From contig NZ_LT984798.1 in the NCBI RefSeq assembly GCF_900243745.1, forward strand, positions 1,854,501-1,918,500: DNA of 64,000 bases, written 5' to 3'. A program made the translations under genes and the position numbers. This DNA is from Desulfovibrio sp. G11. GTDB taxonomy: Bacteria > Desulfobacterota > Desulfovibrionia > Desulfovibrionales > Desulfovibrionaceae. The notes under the pieces were generated by a model. It saw only the letters and a program-made list of their open reading frames with translations. It ran no database searches and had not been told where the DNA came from. This document shows, piece after piece, positions 25,438 to 35,486 of this stretch; the first letter of the stretch is position 1, and each line of letters starts with the position of its first letter.

Positions 25438-26337
25438 TTACGCCCCGGGCTGCACGAAACTTCCCGCCTGGTAGCTGCTGCGCACCAGCGGGGCAGAAAA
25501 GACGTGCCTGACGCCCAGTGATTTTCCGTAGTCGGCATAGGCTTCAAACTGTTCCGGCGTTACATAGCGGTCAAGGGGGTGGTGCTCCTTGCTGGGGGGC
25601 AGGTACTGGCCGATGGTGATGATGGAGCAGCCTGCGGCGTGCAGGTCGCGGATGACTTCGCGCACCTGGTCATCAGTTTCGCCAAGGCCCACCATAAGGC
25701 CGCTTTTGGCCGTACCCCCGGCAGCATGTACCCTGCGCAGCAGTTCCAGGCTCTGCTCGTAGCGGGCCTGCGGGCGCACCCTGCTGTACAGCGCCGGATG
25801 GGTTTCCACATTGTGGTTGATCACATGGGGGGCGGCGTCCATAACCGTACGCAGGGCCTGTTCGTTGCCCTGAAAATCGGGAATGAGTACCTCGATGCTG
25901 CTCTGGGGCAGCGCCATGCGCACGGCGGTGATGGTGCGGGCAAAATGCCCGGCTCCGCCGTCTTCCAGATCGTCCCGCGTGACCGAGGTGATGACAATAT
26001 GCCGCAGGCCCAGGGTGCGTGCGGCCTTGGCCACGCGCTCCGGCTCATCGGGGCTGGGGGCAGCGGTCTGACCGGGGTGGATGTTACAGAAGCGGCAGTT
26101 TCGCGTGCAGGTTTCGCCCAGAATCAGAAAGGTAGCTGTTCCGGCGGAGTAGCATTCCTGCCGGTTGGGGCAGTTGGCCGCCTTGCAGACGGTGAAAAGG
26201 CCCAGGTCATCCACAAGGCCGGTGGTGGAAAAAAAGCGTTTGTCCGAGGCCAGTGGTCGGCGCAGCCAGGGCGGCATGCGCATGGCTTTTTGCGGCCTGT
26301 CGCCGCAGGAGCCGGATGTGGAGGTTTTGCAGGTCAC
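25438..26337 (-). CDS. lipA: Lipoyl synthase
   Basis: A 299-residue radical-SAM enzyme that inserts two sulfur atoms into octanoyl groups on carrier domains. Both iron-sulfur sites are intact: the auxiliary cluster cysteines 51, 56 and 62 in CKAANCPNRQEC, and the SAM-binding cysteines 77, 81 and 84 in CTRNCRFCNI. The C-terminal serine needed for the auxiliary cluster is in PLVRSSYQAG. The GTG start at 26337 overlaps the lipB stop codon by four bases (GTGA), with AAAGGA upstream, so lipB and lipA are translationally coupled in the order lipB-lipA. Together they form the endogenous lipoate pathway for 2-oxoacid dehydrogenases or glycine cleavage. Confidence 0.95.
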   Translation of the reverse strand: MTCKTSTSGSCGDRPQKAMRMPPWLRRPLASDKRFFSTTGLVDDLGLFTVCKAANCPNRQECYSAGTATFLILGETCTRNCRFCNIHPGQTAAPSPDEPERVAKAARTLGLRHIVITSVTRDDLEDGGAGHFARTITAVRMALPQSSIEVLIPDFQGNEQALRTVMDAAPHVINHNVETHPALYSRVRPQARYEQSLELLRRVHAAGGTAKSGLMVGLGETDDQVREVIRDLHAAGCSIITIGQYLPPSKEHHPLDRYVTPEQFEAYADYGKSLGVRHVFSAPLVRSSYQAGSFVQPGA

Positions 26338-27047
26338 TTTTCAGTCCTTTGCGCGTCTTGCAACAGTGTCATGAGGTCTTGGGCGGTCCGCAGGGTGGGC
26401 AGAGGCTGGGCATGGTCCCCGGCGGGCTGGAAAATATGGTAAAATTCTTCGAGAAAAGCTGTTTTTACGGCGGGCATGTCCGGAACCGGGCCTGCGGTTT
26501 CCCGCGCTATGGATGTGGCGGCCACGCCTTCCAGACCGCAGGGCGAGATAATATTGAACAGGGACAGGTCTTCCGCCACGTTGAGAGCCATGCCATGCAT
26601 GGTGACGTAGCGGCTCACCGCGATGCCCAGCGACGCGATCTTTCTTTCGCCCGTCCACACGCCGGGAAAGCCCTGACGGCGTGCTGCCGTTACGCCAAAG
26701 CGGGCCAGCATGCGTATGGCGGCTTCTTCAAGGTCATGCACATAGGCGCGGATGCCGCCGGAACGCTTTTTCAGGCTGATAACCGGATAGGCCACAAGCT
26801 GGCCCGGAAAATGGCAGGTCACATTGCCGCCCCGGGTGCTGTGCACAATGTCCACATGCCCGTTCCACATGTCTTGCAGGTGCGGCGGAACATTCTCTGC
26901 ACCGGAATTTTTGCCGATGCTGACGGTGGGCGGGTGCTCGAGAAGAAGCAGGATGTCGTCCCCGCCGGACTGTACCATTGCCTGTACCTGTTTTTGCAGG
27001 GTAAAGGCGTCTTCATAGCCTGTGCGGCCCAGATCGAATGCAAGCAT
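26334..27047 (-). CDS. lipB: Lipoyl(octanoyl) transferase
   Basis: A 237-residue transferase that moves octanoyl from acyl-carrier protein to lipoyl domains. It has the family motif TRGGNVTCHFPGQLV at 71-85, Lys136 in GERKIASLGIAV and the acyl-accepting Cys170 in ISPCGLEG. The lysine-cysteine pair is the known catalytic dyad. It is 43 bases downstream of the biotin-ligase-N-like gene and overlaps lipA by four bases, so the three probably form one transcript. Confidence 0.95.
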   Translation of the reverse strand: MLAFDLGRTGYEDAFTLQKQVQAMVQSGGDDILLLLEHPPTVSIGKNSGAENVPPHLQDMWNGHVDIVHSTRGGNVTCHFPGQLVAYPVISLKKRSGGIRAYVHDLEEAAIRMLARFGVTAARRQGFPGVWTGERKIASLGIAVSRYVTMHGMALNVAEDLSLFNIISPCGLEGVAATSIARETAGPVPDMPAVKTAFLEEFYHIFQPAGDHAQPLPTLRTAQDLMTLLQDAQRTEK

Positions 27048-27090
27048 GTTGTTTCTGCTGTTTTTCGTTTTGTTTACGCGGGCTGTCCTG

Positions 27091-28566
27091 TTACCGCAAG
27101 TCGCAGGGAGTCGAATCCTGCGAAAGAAAAACCAGTTCTTCCGTAATATCCAGCAGTTCTTCCATAAGGCCGCCGCCGCTCATGGGATGGCCGAAAAGCG
27201 CATGCCGCTGACAGTCCAGTCCGCGCCTGTTCACGGCGTCCGGCAGGCTGGGCGAAAGGGTTTCGGCCAGGCGGCAGGCCAGAAAATACCCTTCGGCCCC
27301 GGCGGCGAAGCGGTCTGCCAGATCGCTGAAACGTGGGCGCACTACGCGCCAGTAGGCCAGGGCCGTCGCAGAAGGTTCGAGGCTGGCCGCCGTGCACAGG
27401 GCCGCATGCAGGTTGTTGCACGCCGCGCCGGGCAGGCCCGTGCGCCAGCCCCACAGCCAGTGGGTGCGTGCAAAAAAAAGATGGTGCTCCACGGCAAGAT
27501 CCAGCAGGTCGCGCATGTGGCGCAGGGCGTTCAGCAGGGGGGCGCTGTCTTCGGGCCAGGCATGGCATGGGTGGCGCAGTTGCCACAGGGGTACGTCCGC
27601 CCTGTCCGGCTCAAGGCCGGTAAGCTGGTGCAGCAGCTGGGCCAGCCATGCGTTGGCATCGGGACTGTGCGGTGTTTCAAGATGTGAATAGCTCAGTACA
27701 TAGTTTCCCCGGCCATGGCGGCCGCTGACCACGAGAGGCTGGCCCTTGAGAAAGTCGGGCAGAAGGTTCACGCCGTAAAGCTCCTGCCACTGCCCGAAAA
27801 TATGCGGCGGTATGCTTTGCAGCGGCAGGTCGGCCAGCCAGAAGTCGGCATCGGGCGCATCATAGGAGGCCAGCACATGCACACCACTGTTGTCTTCGGC
27901 AGCAAAGCGCCCGGGCCACCACACGGGCAGGCTTGGGGGGCGCTCCGTTCCGGCGGACAGGGGCAGACAGCGAGCGGAAACCCTGCCCGCAGCTTTTCCC
28001 GCGCCGGGGCAGGTTCTGGCTGCCGGGGCCGCTGCGGCCTGCTGTTTTTTGGGGGAGACGCTGTTGGGGCGTGGTGGTGGGCGGAAGGAAAATTCGCCGT
28101 TATCGCAGACGCGCACCCGTGCATGGCCTGAGATAAGATGGTGCAGCCTTTCTGGATAGGCGGCCCGCCCCCAGGGGCAGATGCCCAGGCCCTGCTGCGG
28201 CGCTGCATGACTCAGGGCCAGCCCTGCTCCGCCGCAGAACCCCAGATAGTTGCCGCCTTCTTCCATCCAGCGGCGCACGGCCCGTATGCCGTCGTCGCCC
28301 AGACCGGCGGCCTTGAGGCGCGCGTTGCCGCCGGGAACCAGCAGCAGGGAGGCGCGCCCGGACGGCTGTTTTTCCGTATGAGCGGGCGGTTGCGTAGTGT
28401 CAGGGGCATTGCCGCCGTGCGGCTTGCCTAAAAGAGCGCCTTGAGCTATCTCTTTTCCCTTAACCAGGCGGCAGGGCAGTCCCATGGCGCGCACGGCGCG
28501 CCAGGCCATGAGGCCCCAGATGTGAGACGAATCCCATAAAATACAGATTGGCTGAGCGGCATGCAT
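27091..28566 (-). CDS. BPL-N-like (class I glutamine-amidotransferase fold) protein
   Basis: A 491-residue protein resembling the N-terminal domain of eukaryotic biotin-protein ligase, a glutamine-amidotransferase-like fold. Supporting motifs: ICILWDSSHIWG at the start, LLLVPGGNARLKAAG, GGNYLGFCGGAGLAL with a nucleophile-like Cys111, and the later block GQPLVVSGRHGRGNYVLSYSHLETP. No biotin or lipoate ligase domain is attached. Residues about 165-215 are an Ala/Pro-rich insert. The role of stand-alone bacterial BPL-N proteins is not known to me. The position directly upstream of lipB-lipA suggests a link to cofactor attachment, which is inference. Convergent or divergent neighbours: valS starts 38 bases away on the other strand. 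Confidence 0.75.
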   Translation of the reverse strand: MHAAQPICILWDSSHIWGLMAWRAVRAMGLPCRLVKGKEIAQGALLGKPHGGNAPDTTQPPAHTEKQPSGRASLLLVPGGNARLKAAGLGDDGIRAVRRWMEEGGNYLGFCGGAGLALSHAAPQQGLGICPWGRAAYPERLHHLISGHARVRVCDNGEFSFRPPPRPNSVSPKKQQAAAAPAARTCPGAGKAAGRVSARCLPLSAGTERPPSLPVWWPGRFAAEDNSGVHVLASYDAPDADFWLADLPLQSIPPHIFGQWQELYGVNLLPDFLKGQPLVVSGRHGRGNYVLSYSHLETPHSPDANAWLAQLLHQLTGLEPDRADVPLWQLRHPCHAWPEDSAPLLNALRHMRDLLDLAVEHHLFFARTHWLWGWRTGLPGAACNNLHAALCTAASLEPSATALAYWRVVRPRFSDLADRFAAGAEGYFLACRLAETLSPSLPDAVNRRGLDCQRHALFGHPMSGGGLMEELLDITEELVFLSQDSTPCDLR

Positions 28567-28604
28567 AATGCTGCACTATTGCCGCCTTTTACGGAGAATG
28601 CAAG

Positions 28605-31271
28605 ATGGCGGATACCCTACCCAAGGGCTACGAGCCCCATGACGTGGAAGCCCGGTGGCGCAAGCACTGGGAAGAAGACAAAACCTTCACGCCCGACCCG
28701 GATGCCCCTGGCGAACCTTTTTCCATAGTCATTCCGCCGCCCAACGTCACCGGCGCGCTGCACATCGGCCACGCCCTCAACCTGACGCTCATTGACGTGC
28801 TCTGCCGTCACGCCCGTCAGAAGGGCAAGAATGTGCTTTGGGTTCCCGGTACTGACCACGCGGGCATTGCCACCCAGAACGTGGTGGAGCGTGCTTTGGC
28901 TGCTGAGGGCAAAGGCCGCAAGGACCTGGGCCGCGAGGCTTTTATTGACCGCGTGTGGGAATGGCGTGAAGACTACGGCCACCGCATCCTTGACCAGATC
29001 CGCGCCATGGGCGCTTCGGTGGACTGGTCGCGCCTGCGCTTCACTATGGATGAAGGCCTTTCTGCCGCCGTGCGCAAGGTTTTTGTGCAACTGTACAACG
29101 ACGGCCTTATCTATAAGGGCGATTATATCATCAACTGGTGCTCCCGATGCCATACGGCGCTTGCCGATGACGAGGTCGAGCACGAGCAGAGCAGGGGCAG
29201 GCTCTGGAAGGTGCGCTACGCCCTTGCGGACGGCTCCGGCTCCATCACCATCGCCACCACCAGGCCTGAAACCATCCCCGGCGATACGGCCATCTGCGTG
29301 CATCCCGAGGATGAACGCTACGCCCACATGGTGGGCAAGACGGCGCTGGTTCCCGTACTGGGCCGCGAAATTCCCATCATTGCCGATGCCTACGTGGATC
29401 GCGAGTTCGGCACCGGCGCACTCAAGGTGACGCCCTGCCACGATCCCAACGACTGGATGCTGGGCAAGAAGCACGATCTGCTCTTTATTCAGGCCATTGA
29501 CGAAAACGGCATCATGAAGGCTGAAGCCGGAATCTATCAGGGGCTGGAAAAGGCGGCATGCCGCGAAAAAATCGTGGCCGACATTGAGGCCGCCGGACAG
29601 CTCGAAGGCGTGGAAGAACTGGAACACGCCGTGGGCCATTGCTACCGCTGCCACACCGTGGTGGAACCCCACGTTTCCACCCAGTGGTTCGTGGCCGCCA
29701 CAAAGATGGCCCCGGCTGCCCGTGACGCCGTGCCAGGCATGACCCGCATTTTGCCGGAATCCTGGCTCAAGACCTATTATCACTGGCTGGACAATATCCG
29801 CGACTGGTGCATCAGCCGCCAGATATGGTGGGGCCATCGCATCCCCGCCTGGACCTGCGAGGCGTGCAGCCAGCTTATCGTGGCCGAAGAGGCCCCGGAC
29901 GTCTGCCCCCACTGCGGCAGCACCGCCCTGAAGCAGGATGAGGACGTGCTGGACACCTGGTTTTCTTCGGCGCTCTGGCCGTTTTCGACCATGGGCTGGC
30001 CTGCCGATACCAGAGAGATGCACCGCTGGTACCCCACATCCGTACTGGTAACGGGTTTTGACATCCTGTTTTTCTGGGTGGCCCGCATGATGATGATGGG
30101 CATCCACTTTATGGGCAAGCCGCCCTTTGCTGACGTGTACCTGCACGCGCTGGTGCGTGACGCATCCGGCCGCAAAATGTCCAAATCCACGGGCAATGTC
30201 ATCAACCCGCTGGAAATGATAGACAAGTATGGTTGTGATGCCCTGCGCTTCACGTTGACGGCCTTTGCCGCCATGGGGCGCGATATCCGTCTTTCCGAAG
30301 ACCGTATCGAAGGCTACCGCCATTTTGTCAACAAGCTCTGGAATGCCGCACGCTTCACTCTCATGAACCTGCCCGAAGAGGCCCCGGCCCGCGTGGACCT
30401 TGCAGCCATACAGGGGCTGCACCATCAGTGGCTGCTGCACAGGCTTGAGATGGTTAAGCAGGACATGGACCAGGCCCTTGAGGACTACCGCTTTAACGAT
30501 GCGGCCCAGCTTGGGTACAAGTTTCTCTGGAACGAGTTTTGCGACTGGTATCTTGAGCTTGTCAAGCCGGACATGCAGAGTGAAGACGAGCAGCGCAAGG
30601 CTGCCGCCCAGTACGTGCTGTGGCTGGCCCTGCGGGAAATACTGCTGCTGCTGCATCCGGTCATGCCTTTTGTCACGGCCGAGATATGGGCGGCCCTGCC
30701 CGTGCCTGCCGGTGAAAAAAGCACTGACCTGGCCTGCGAGCTTTACCCCGCGTTGCGCCCGGCCTGCGTGCGCCCGGCCGAGGCTGCCCGCATGGAGCTT
30801 GTTCAGGGTATTATCGTGGCCGTGCGTACCATCAAGGCCGAGCTTGGCATCAGCCCCGCGCATCGCGTAGGCCTGCTTTTGCATCCCGTGGATGCGGCCC
30901 AGCAGGCCCTGCTGGAAGAAAACCGCGACCTCATGCTCACCCTGGCCCGTCTGGAAGAGCTCACCGTGGGAGCGGACGTACAGGCGCCCAAGGCCTCGGC
31001 TTCGGCCGTGGTGGAAGGTTGCCAGGTCATTGTGCCGCTCAGGGGGGCAGTGGACCTTAATGGCGAACTGGCCCGGCTGGACAAAGAACTTGCCAAGCTT
31101 GAAAAAGACATTGTGGGCGTGAACAAAAAGCTCAGCAACGAGAGCTTCATAAGCCGCGCCCCGGCCGACGTGGTCGAGCGCGAGCGCGAGCGCGCCGGGA
31201 AGCTGCTGGACGCCAAGGCCAAGCTGGAAGCTCTGCGTACCCGTTTTGCCGAGGCCCTGAACGAAGAATAG
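28605..31271 (+). CDS. valS: Valyl-tRNA synthetase
   Basis: An 888-residue class Ia aminoacyl-tRNA synthetase. The HIGH motif is at residues 53-56 (PPPNVTGALHIGHAL) and KMSKS is near residue 525 (GRKMSKSTGNVINPLEM). The editing domain in between includes TTRPETIPGDTAI. A zinc-binding-type CEACSQL...CPHCG motif lies near residue 420. The C-terminus ends with the valine-enzyme coiled coil, rich in Lys and Glu (LARLDKELAKLEKDIVGVN). It charges tRNA-Val in the cytoplasm and removes mischarged threonine. The ribosome-binding site GGAG is 10 bases before the ATG. A 12-base inverted repeat follows the gene. Confidence 0.97.
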   Translation: MADTLPKGYEPHDVEARWRKHWEEDKTFTPDPDAPGEPFSIVIPPPNVTGALHIGHALNLTLIDVLCRHARQKGKNVLWVPGTDHAGIATQNVVERALAAEGKGRKDLGREAFIDRVWEWREDYGHRILDQIRAMGASVDWSRLRFTMDEGLSAAVRKVFVQLYNDGLIYKGDYIINWCSRCHTALADDEVEHEQSRGRLWKVRYALADGSGSITIATTRPETIPGDTAICVHPEDERYAHMVGKTALVPVLGREIPIIADAYVDREFGTGALKVTPCHDPNDWMLGKKHDLLFIQAIDENGIMKAEAGIYQGLEKAACREKIVADIEAAGQLEGVEELEHAVGHCYRCHTVVEPHVSTQWFVAATKMAPAARDAVPGMTRILPESWLKTYYHWLDNIRDWCISRQIWWGHRIPAWTCEACSQLIVAEEAPDVCPHCGSTALKQDEDVLDTWFSSALWPFSTMGWPADTREMHRWYPTSVLVTGFDILFFWVARMMMMGIHFMGKPPFADVYLHALVRDASGRKMSKSTGNVINPLEMIDKYGCDALRFTLTAFAAMGRDIRLSEDRIEGYRHFVNKLWNAARFTLMNLPEEAPARVDLAAIQGLHHQWLLHRLEMVKQDMDQALEDYRFNDAAQLGYKFLWNEFCDWYLELVKPDMQSEDEQRKAAAQYVLWLALREILLLLHPVMPFVTAEIWAALPVPAGEKSTDLACELYPALRPACVRPAEAARMELVQGIIVAVRTIKAELGISPAHRVGLLLHPVDAAQQALLEENRDLMLTLARLEELTVGADVQAPKASASAVVEGCQVIVPLRGAVDLNGELARLDKELAKLEKDIVGVNKKLSNESFISRAPADVVERERERAGKLLDAKAKLEALRTRFAEALNEE

Positions 31272-31276
31272 AAGGA

Positions 31277-31314
31277 CATGGCGCGGGCGTGTGACACAGT
31301 ATGCCCGCGCCATG
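31277..31314 (+). terminator. Hairpin after valS
   Basis: CATGGCGCGGGC and GCCCGCGCCATG are perfect 12-base arms around a 14-base loop, six bases after the valS stop. The following CCTTTATGCTGTTTT is only loosely T-rich. Confidence 0.6.
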
Positions 31315-31496
31315 CCTTTATGCTGTTTTGCCTCATGCTGCCTTCTGCGGGTGCCCGGGCAGATCCCGCCACGTGGCGCACAGGGGCGTAGCGCCTTTCT
31401 GGCGGTCATGTGCCGGGCGAGCATGCAGGCTTTGTACGCTTTCTCAATGTTGAAGCTCTAGTTGTGGCCGCTTATGACGGCCTGTATGAGGAAAGT

Positions 31497-31841
31497 ATGC
31501 ATCCCGCCACCTTGGCCTATCTGCAACTGGGCGGAGCCATTCTGCTTGAGGTTATTGCCACGTCATGCCTCAAGCAGTCCGAGGGCATGAGCCGTCTTGT
31601 CCCCACTGTGACTGCCCTGGTCGGTTACGGCTTTTCATTTTTCCTGCTATCGCTGGTGCTCAAGGTTATACCCATGGGGGTTTCCTACGGCATCTGGAGT
31701 GGCGTGGGCATCGTTATTGTCTCTATCATCGGCCTTGTTTTTTTCGGGCAAAAACTTGACCTGGCGGCCTGCATAGGGCTTGGATTTATTGTTGTGGGCG
31801 TGCTTGTCATCAATTTTTTTTCCAGCTCCGTGCCGCATTGA
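31497..31841 (+). CDS. Small multidrug resistance (SMR) family transporter
   Basis: A 114-residue protein with four membrane helices, the standard SMR size. The essential membrane Glu lies in GAILLEVIATSCLKQSEG, matching Glu14 of EmrE. The second and third helices (PMGVSYGIWSGVGIVIVS) and the fourth (GLGFIVVGVLVINFF) match the family. SMR dimers exchange protons for cationic drugs or guanidinium. GAGGAAAGT precedes the ATG. It stands alone between valS and the ribosomal operon. Confidence 0.92.
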   Translation: MHPATLAYLQLGGAILLEVIATSCLKQSEGMSRLVPTVTALVGYGFSFFLLSLVLKVIPMGVSYGIWSGVGIVIVSIIGLVFFGQKLDLAACIGLGFIVVGVLVINFFSSSVPH

Positions 31842-31947
31842 TCACGAGCGGGCAACATGGCGCAATGATACGGTAAAAAGACATCGCCGACGTGACGCCA
31901 GACGGTGTTTTCATGCCCGGATCACGGCTTTTCGCCGGGGGGCGCTA

Positions 31948-31976
31948 TTGACAGCCTTTGACAGGTAAGCTATGTC
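31948..31976 (+). promoter_or_regulatory. Sigma-70-type promoter for rpsL-rpsG-fusA
   Basis: TTGACA and TATGTC are separated by 17 bases, about 50 bases before rpsL. This is the best -35 box in the window and fits a highly expressed ribosomal operon. Confidence 0.75.
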
Positions 31977-32027
31977 CTGTCCTCTTCAGGTGTCTAGTTT
32001 TTGAAAAATCCCAAATGGAGGGAAAGA

Positions 32028-32399
<372 letters not shown>

Positions 32400-32512
32400 C
32401 CTTTTGTATCTGTACGGCGTGCGCCATGCGGCGCGCCTGGCCGCCCGTTGTTTCGAGCGCCGGTGCGTTGCGGGGTTGGTGACGCCGAAAACCCGCATGA
32501 AGGAGAAACCCC

Positions 32513-32983
32513 ATGCCCCGTAAAGGTCCTGTTCCCAAAAGGGAAGTGCTGCCCGATCCGATTTATTCCAGCCGTCTCATCACCAAGTTCGTGAACCGGC
32601 TCATGTATGACGGCAAAAAGGGCGCCGCTGAAAAAATTTTCTACAGCTCGTTGGAGCACTTGGCCGAAAAGACCGGTGAAGAACCCATGCGCGCCTTTGA
32701 AAAGGCCCTGGACAACGTGAAGCCCCACATGGAAGTCAAGGCCCGTCGCGTAGGCGGCGCTACCTATCAGGTTCCCATGGAAGTGCGTCCCGAACGCCAG
32801 GTTTCCCTGTCTATCCGCTGGCTCATCAACTACGCCCGTTCCCGTGGCGAAAAAGGCATGACCGCGAAACTCTCCGCAGAACTGCTGGATGCTTTCAACG
32901 GGCGCGGTGGCGCGGTGAAAAAACGCGAAGACACCCACCGCATGGCTGATGCCAACAAGGCCTTCTCTCATTACCGCTGGTAA
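32513..32983 (+). CDS. rpsG: 30S ribosomal protein S7
   Basis: A 156-residue primary 16S-rRNA-binding protein of the small-subunit head. It starts [16 protein letters not shown], contains [17 protein letters not shown] and [17 protein letters not shown], and ends [10 protein letters not shown]. Length and sequence are standard. AAGGAG lies 9 bases before the ATG. A terminator-like hairpin lies between it and fusA, which could set the ratio of S7 to EF-G. Confidence 0.98.
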   Translation: MPRKGPVPKREVLPDPIYSSRLITKFVNRLMYDGKKGAAEKIFYSSLEHLAEKTGEEPMRAFEKALDNVKPHMEVKARRVGGATYQVPMEVRPERQVSLSIRWLINYARSRGEKGMTAKLSAELLDAFNGRGGAVKKREDTHRMADANKAFSHYRW

Positions 32984-33014
32984 GAGGCCGTCCCGATTTT
33001 CTCATGAATGTATC

Positions 33015-33050
33015 CCGACGCCGCATCCGTAAGGAAGCGGCGTCGGTTTT
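33015..33050 (+). terminator. Attenuator-like hairpin between rpsG and fusA
   Basis: CCGACGCCGC at 33015-33024 pairs perfectly with GCGGCGTCGG at 33037-33046, loop 12 bases, followed by TTTT. It begins 32 bases after the rpsG stop and ends 42 bases before the fusA start, so it would act inside the operon. Confidence 0.7.
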
Positions 33051-33091
33051 GCACCACACCACACCGCATCCGCAGTATGGAGGATAACCCC

Positions 33092-35170
33092 GTGTCCCGC
33101 ACCGTTCCTGTAGACAAACAGCGCAATATCGGCATCATGGCCCATATTGACGCCGGCAAAACCACCACCACCGAGCGCATTCTTTTCTATACCGGCGTGA
33201 GCCATAAGATTGGCGAAACGCACGAAGGCCAGGCCACCATGGACTGGATGGAGCAGGAACAGGAGCGTGGCATCACCATTACCTCCGCTGCCACCACCTG
33301 CTTCTGGAAAGACTGCCGCATCAACATCATCGACACCCCGGGCCACGTTGACTTCACTATTGAAGTGGAACGTTCGCTGCGTGTGCTTGACGGCGCCATC
33401 TGCGTGTTTGACGCCGTGGCCGGTGTTGAACCCCAGTCTGAAACCGTGTGGCGCCAGGCCGACCACTACGGTGTGCCCCGCATCTGCTTTGTGAACAAGA
33501 TGGACCGCATCGGCGCCAACTTCTTCCGCTGCGTGGGCATGATCCATGACCGCCTGGGCGCCAAGGCGGTGCCGCTGGAACTGCCCATCGGCGCTGAAGA
33601 CAAGTTTGAAGGCGTCGTGGACCTCGTGCGCGGCAAGGCCATCCGCTTTGACAAGCTCAGCAAGGGTCAGGAATTTCTGGTTGAAGACGTGCCCGCCGAC
33701 ATGAAAGACCTCTTTGAGGAAAAGCGGCACGAACTGCTTGAAGCCGTGGCGGAAGAAGATGAAGTACTGCTCGAAAAGTACCTGAGCGGCGAAACCCTTA
33801 CGGAAGAGGAAATAGTTTCCTGCATCCGCAAGGCCACCATTGCCCGCTCCATCGTTCCTGTCATGTGCGGCTCGGCTTTCCGCAACATGGGTGTGCAGCC
33901 CCTGCTGGACGCCGTGGTGGACTATCTGCCTTCACCTGTGGACATTCCGCCCATGCCCGGTCATGTGCCCGGCAAGGAAGATGAAATCATCGAATGCCAC
34001 TGCACCGACAAGGAACCCTTGGCCGGCCTGCTGTTCAAGCTGTTCTCCGACCCCTTCATCGGGCATCTTTCGTTCTTCCGCATTTACTCGGGCTTCCTTG
34101 AGTCCGGCAGCACGGTGTACAACTCCAACACCGGCAAGCGCGAGCGCATCGGCCGCATCCTCAAGATGCACGCCAATAAGCGTGAAGACGTGAAATGGGC
34201 CGGCGCGGGCGACATTGTGGCTCTTGTGGGCCTCAAGAACGCCGCCACCGGCGACACCCTGTGCGATGAAAAGCGCCCGGTCATTCTGGAGTCACTGAAT
34301 ATTCCCGAGCCGGTCATTGAAGTGGCCATTGAGCCCAAGACCAAGGCTGACCGCGACGCCCTTTCCGCCGCGCTCAACAAGCTCGCCAAGGAAGACCCCT
34401 CTTTCCGCGTCAAGGGCGACGAAGAAACCAACCAGACCCTCATCGCCGGCATGGGCGAACTGCATCTGGAAATCATCGTTGACCGCCTGACCCGTGAATT
34501 CAACGTGAACGCCAACGTGGGCAAGCCTCAGGTGGCCTATCGCGAAACCATTTCCAAGCCCGCCAAGTCCGACCTCAAGCACGCCAAGCAGTCCGGCGGG
34601 CGCGGCCAGTACGGCCACGTTGTTATCGAGATCGAGCCAAACCCGGGCAATGGCTATGAGTTCATCAACTCCATCACCGGCGGCGTCATTCCCAAGGAAT
34701 ACATCACCCCGGTGGACAAGGGTATCAACGATGCCCTGAAGTCCGGTGTTCTGGCCGGTTTCCCCGTGGTGGACGTGAAGGTCAATCTGGTCTTCGGTTC
34801 CTACCACGAAGTGGACTCGTCGGAACAGGCCTTCTACGTGGCAGGCTCCATGGCCATCAAGGACGCCATGCACAAGGCCAGCCCCGTGCTGCTTGAACCC
34901 ATAATGGACGTGGAAGTGGTGACGCCCGAGGAATACCTCGGCGACGTCATGGGTGACCTCAACGGCCGCCGCGGCCGTGTGCAGAGCATGGAAGCCCGCG
35001 CCGGCGGTGCGCAGAGCGTGCGCGCTCAGGTGCCGCTGTCCGCCATGTTCGGCTACGCCACTGACCTGCGCTCGCGCACTCAGGGCCGCGCCACCTTCAC
35101 CATGCAGTTTGACCATTACGAAAAAGTGCCCCAGGCCATTTCTGAAGAAATTCAGAAAAGCAGGACATAG
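33092..35170 (+). CDS. fusA: Translation elongation factor G
   Basis: A 692-residue GTPase for ribosomal translocation. G-domain motifs: [44 protein letters not shown] and [10 protein letters not shown]. Domains II to V follow, with the domain IV segment [15 protein letters not shown] and the terminal sequence [16 protein letters not shown]. The GTG at 33092 is chosen because GGAGG lies 8 bases upstream and the length then matches EF-G exactly; an upstream ATG would add a basic 28-residue lead across the hairpin. No tuf gene follows, so this is a shortened str operon. Confidence 0.97.
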   Translation: MSRTVPVDKQRNIGIMAHIDAGKTTTTERILFYTGVSHKIGETHEGQATMDWMEQEQERGITITSAATTCFWKDCRINIIDTPGHVDFTIEVERSLRVLDGAICVFDAVAGVEPQSETVWRQADHYGVPRICFVNKMDRIGANFFRCVGMIHDRLGAKAVPLELPIGAEDKFEGVVDLVRGKAIRFDKLSKGQEFLVEDVPADMKDLFEEKRHELLEAVAEEDEVLLEKYLSGETLTEEEIVSCIRKATIARSIVPVMCGSAFRNMGVQPLLDAVVDYLPSPVDIPPMPGHVPGKEDEIIECHCTDKEPLAGLLFKLFSDPFIGHLSFFRIYSGFLESGSTVYNSNTGKRERIGRILKMHANKREDVKWAGAGDIVALVGLKNAATGDTLCDEKRPVILESLNIPEPVIEVAIEPKTKADRDALSAALNKLAKEDPSFRVKGDEETNQTLIAGMGELHLEIIVDRLTREFNVNANVGKPQVAYRETISKPAKSDLKHAKQSGGRGQYGHVVIEIEPNPGNGYEFINSITGGVIPKEYITPVDKGINDALKSGVLAGFPVVDVKVNLVFGSYHEVDSSEQAFYVAGSMAIKDAMHKASPVLLEPIMDVEVVTPEEYLGDVMGDLNGRRGRVQSMEARAGGAQSVRAQVPLSAMFGYATDLRSRTQGRATFTMQFDHYEKVPQAISEEIQKSRT

Positions 35171-35486
35171 GCATTATGCGGGCGGGCGTTCCTCGGAGCG
35201 CCCGCCCTTGTCCTTCGCGTCACGGGCAGGCTGCTGCCGCCCATTGGCAGCGAAGGCCGGGGAAGGATATCCGGCGCGCGGGTGCGGGGTCCTTCCCTTT
35301 GTTTTTCGCGCCGCGGGTATTGCTGTAAAAAAAGGCACAGGTTACGCGGCTGGCGTAGTTGCCGGAAGGTTCCTTCCTGGGCGCACGTGCCTGTGCCATG
35401 TGAAAACAGCACAATGGCGCGCAGCCCGGGGTTTTGGTGCAGACGTCCGGCACTGATGCCGATGGCATACTTTGAGGAGAGCACCC
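35171..35486. other. Region between fusA and argJ
   Basis: About 316 bases. It holds a hairpin after fusA (GGGCGGGCG/CGCCCGCCC at 35180-35207, weak T-run, probable terminator) and a nested structure before argJ listed separately. No gene. Confidence 0.5.
35334..35397 (+). promoter_or_regulatory. Nested stem structure upstream of argJ
   Basis: GGCACAGG at 35334 pairs with CCTGTGCC at 35390; inside it lies the tight hairpin GGAAGG-TT-CCTTCC at 35364-35377. The structure ends 90 bases before the argJ start. It could be an RNA leader element or a pair of operator sites; I do not recognise a known riboswitch. Confidence 0.35.

Noticed and set aside
27105-27125. tRNA T-arm-like sequence (GCAGG, AGTCGAAT, CCTGC)
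   Set aside because: It lies inside the end of the BPL-N-like coding sequence and no acceptor, D or anticodon arms can be formed around it.
28617-31424. 935-codon open frame antisense to valS
   Set aside because: It mirrors valS codons (His/Gly/Ala-rich), a common effect of GC-rich coding sequence; valS itself is beyond doubt.
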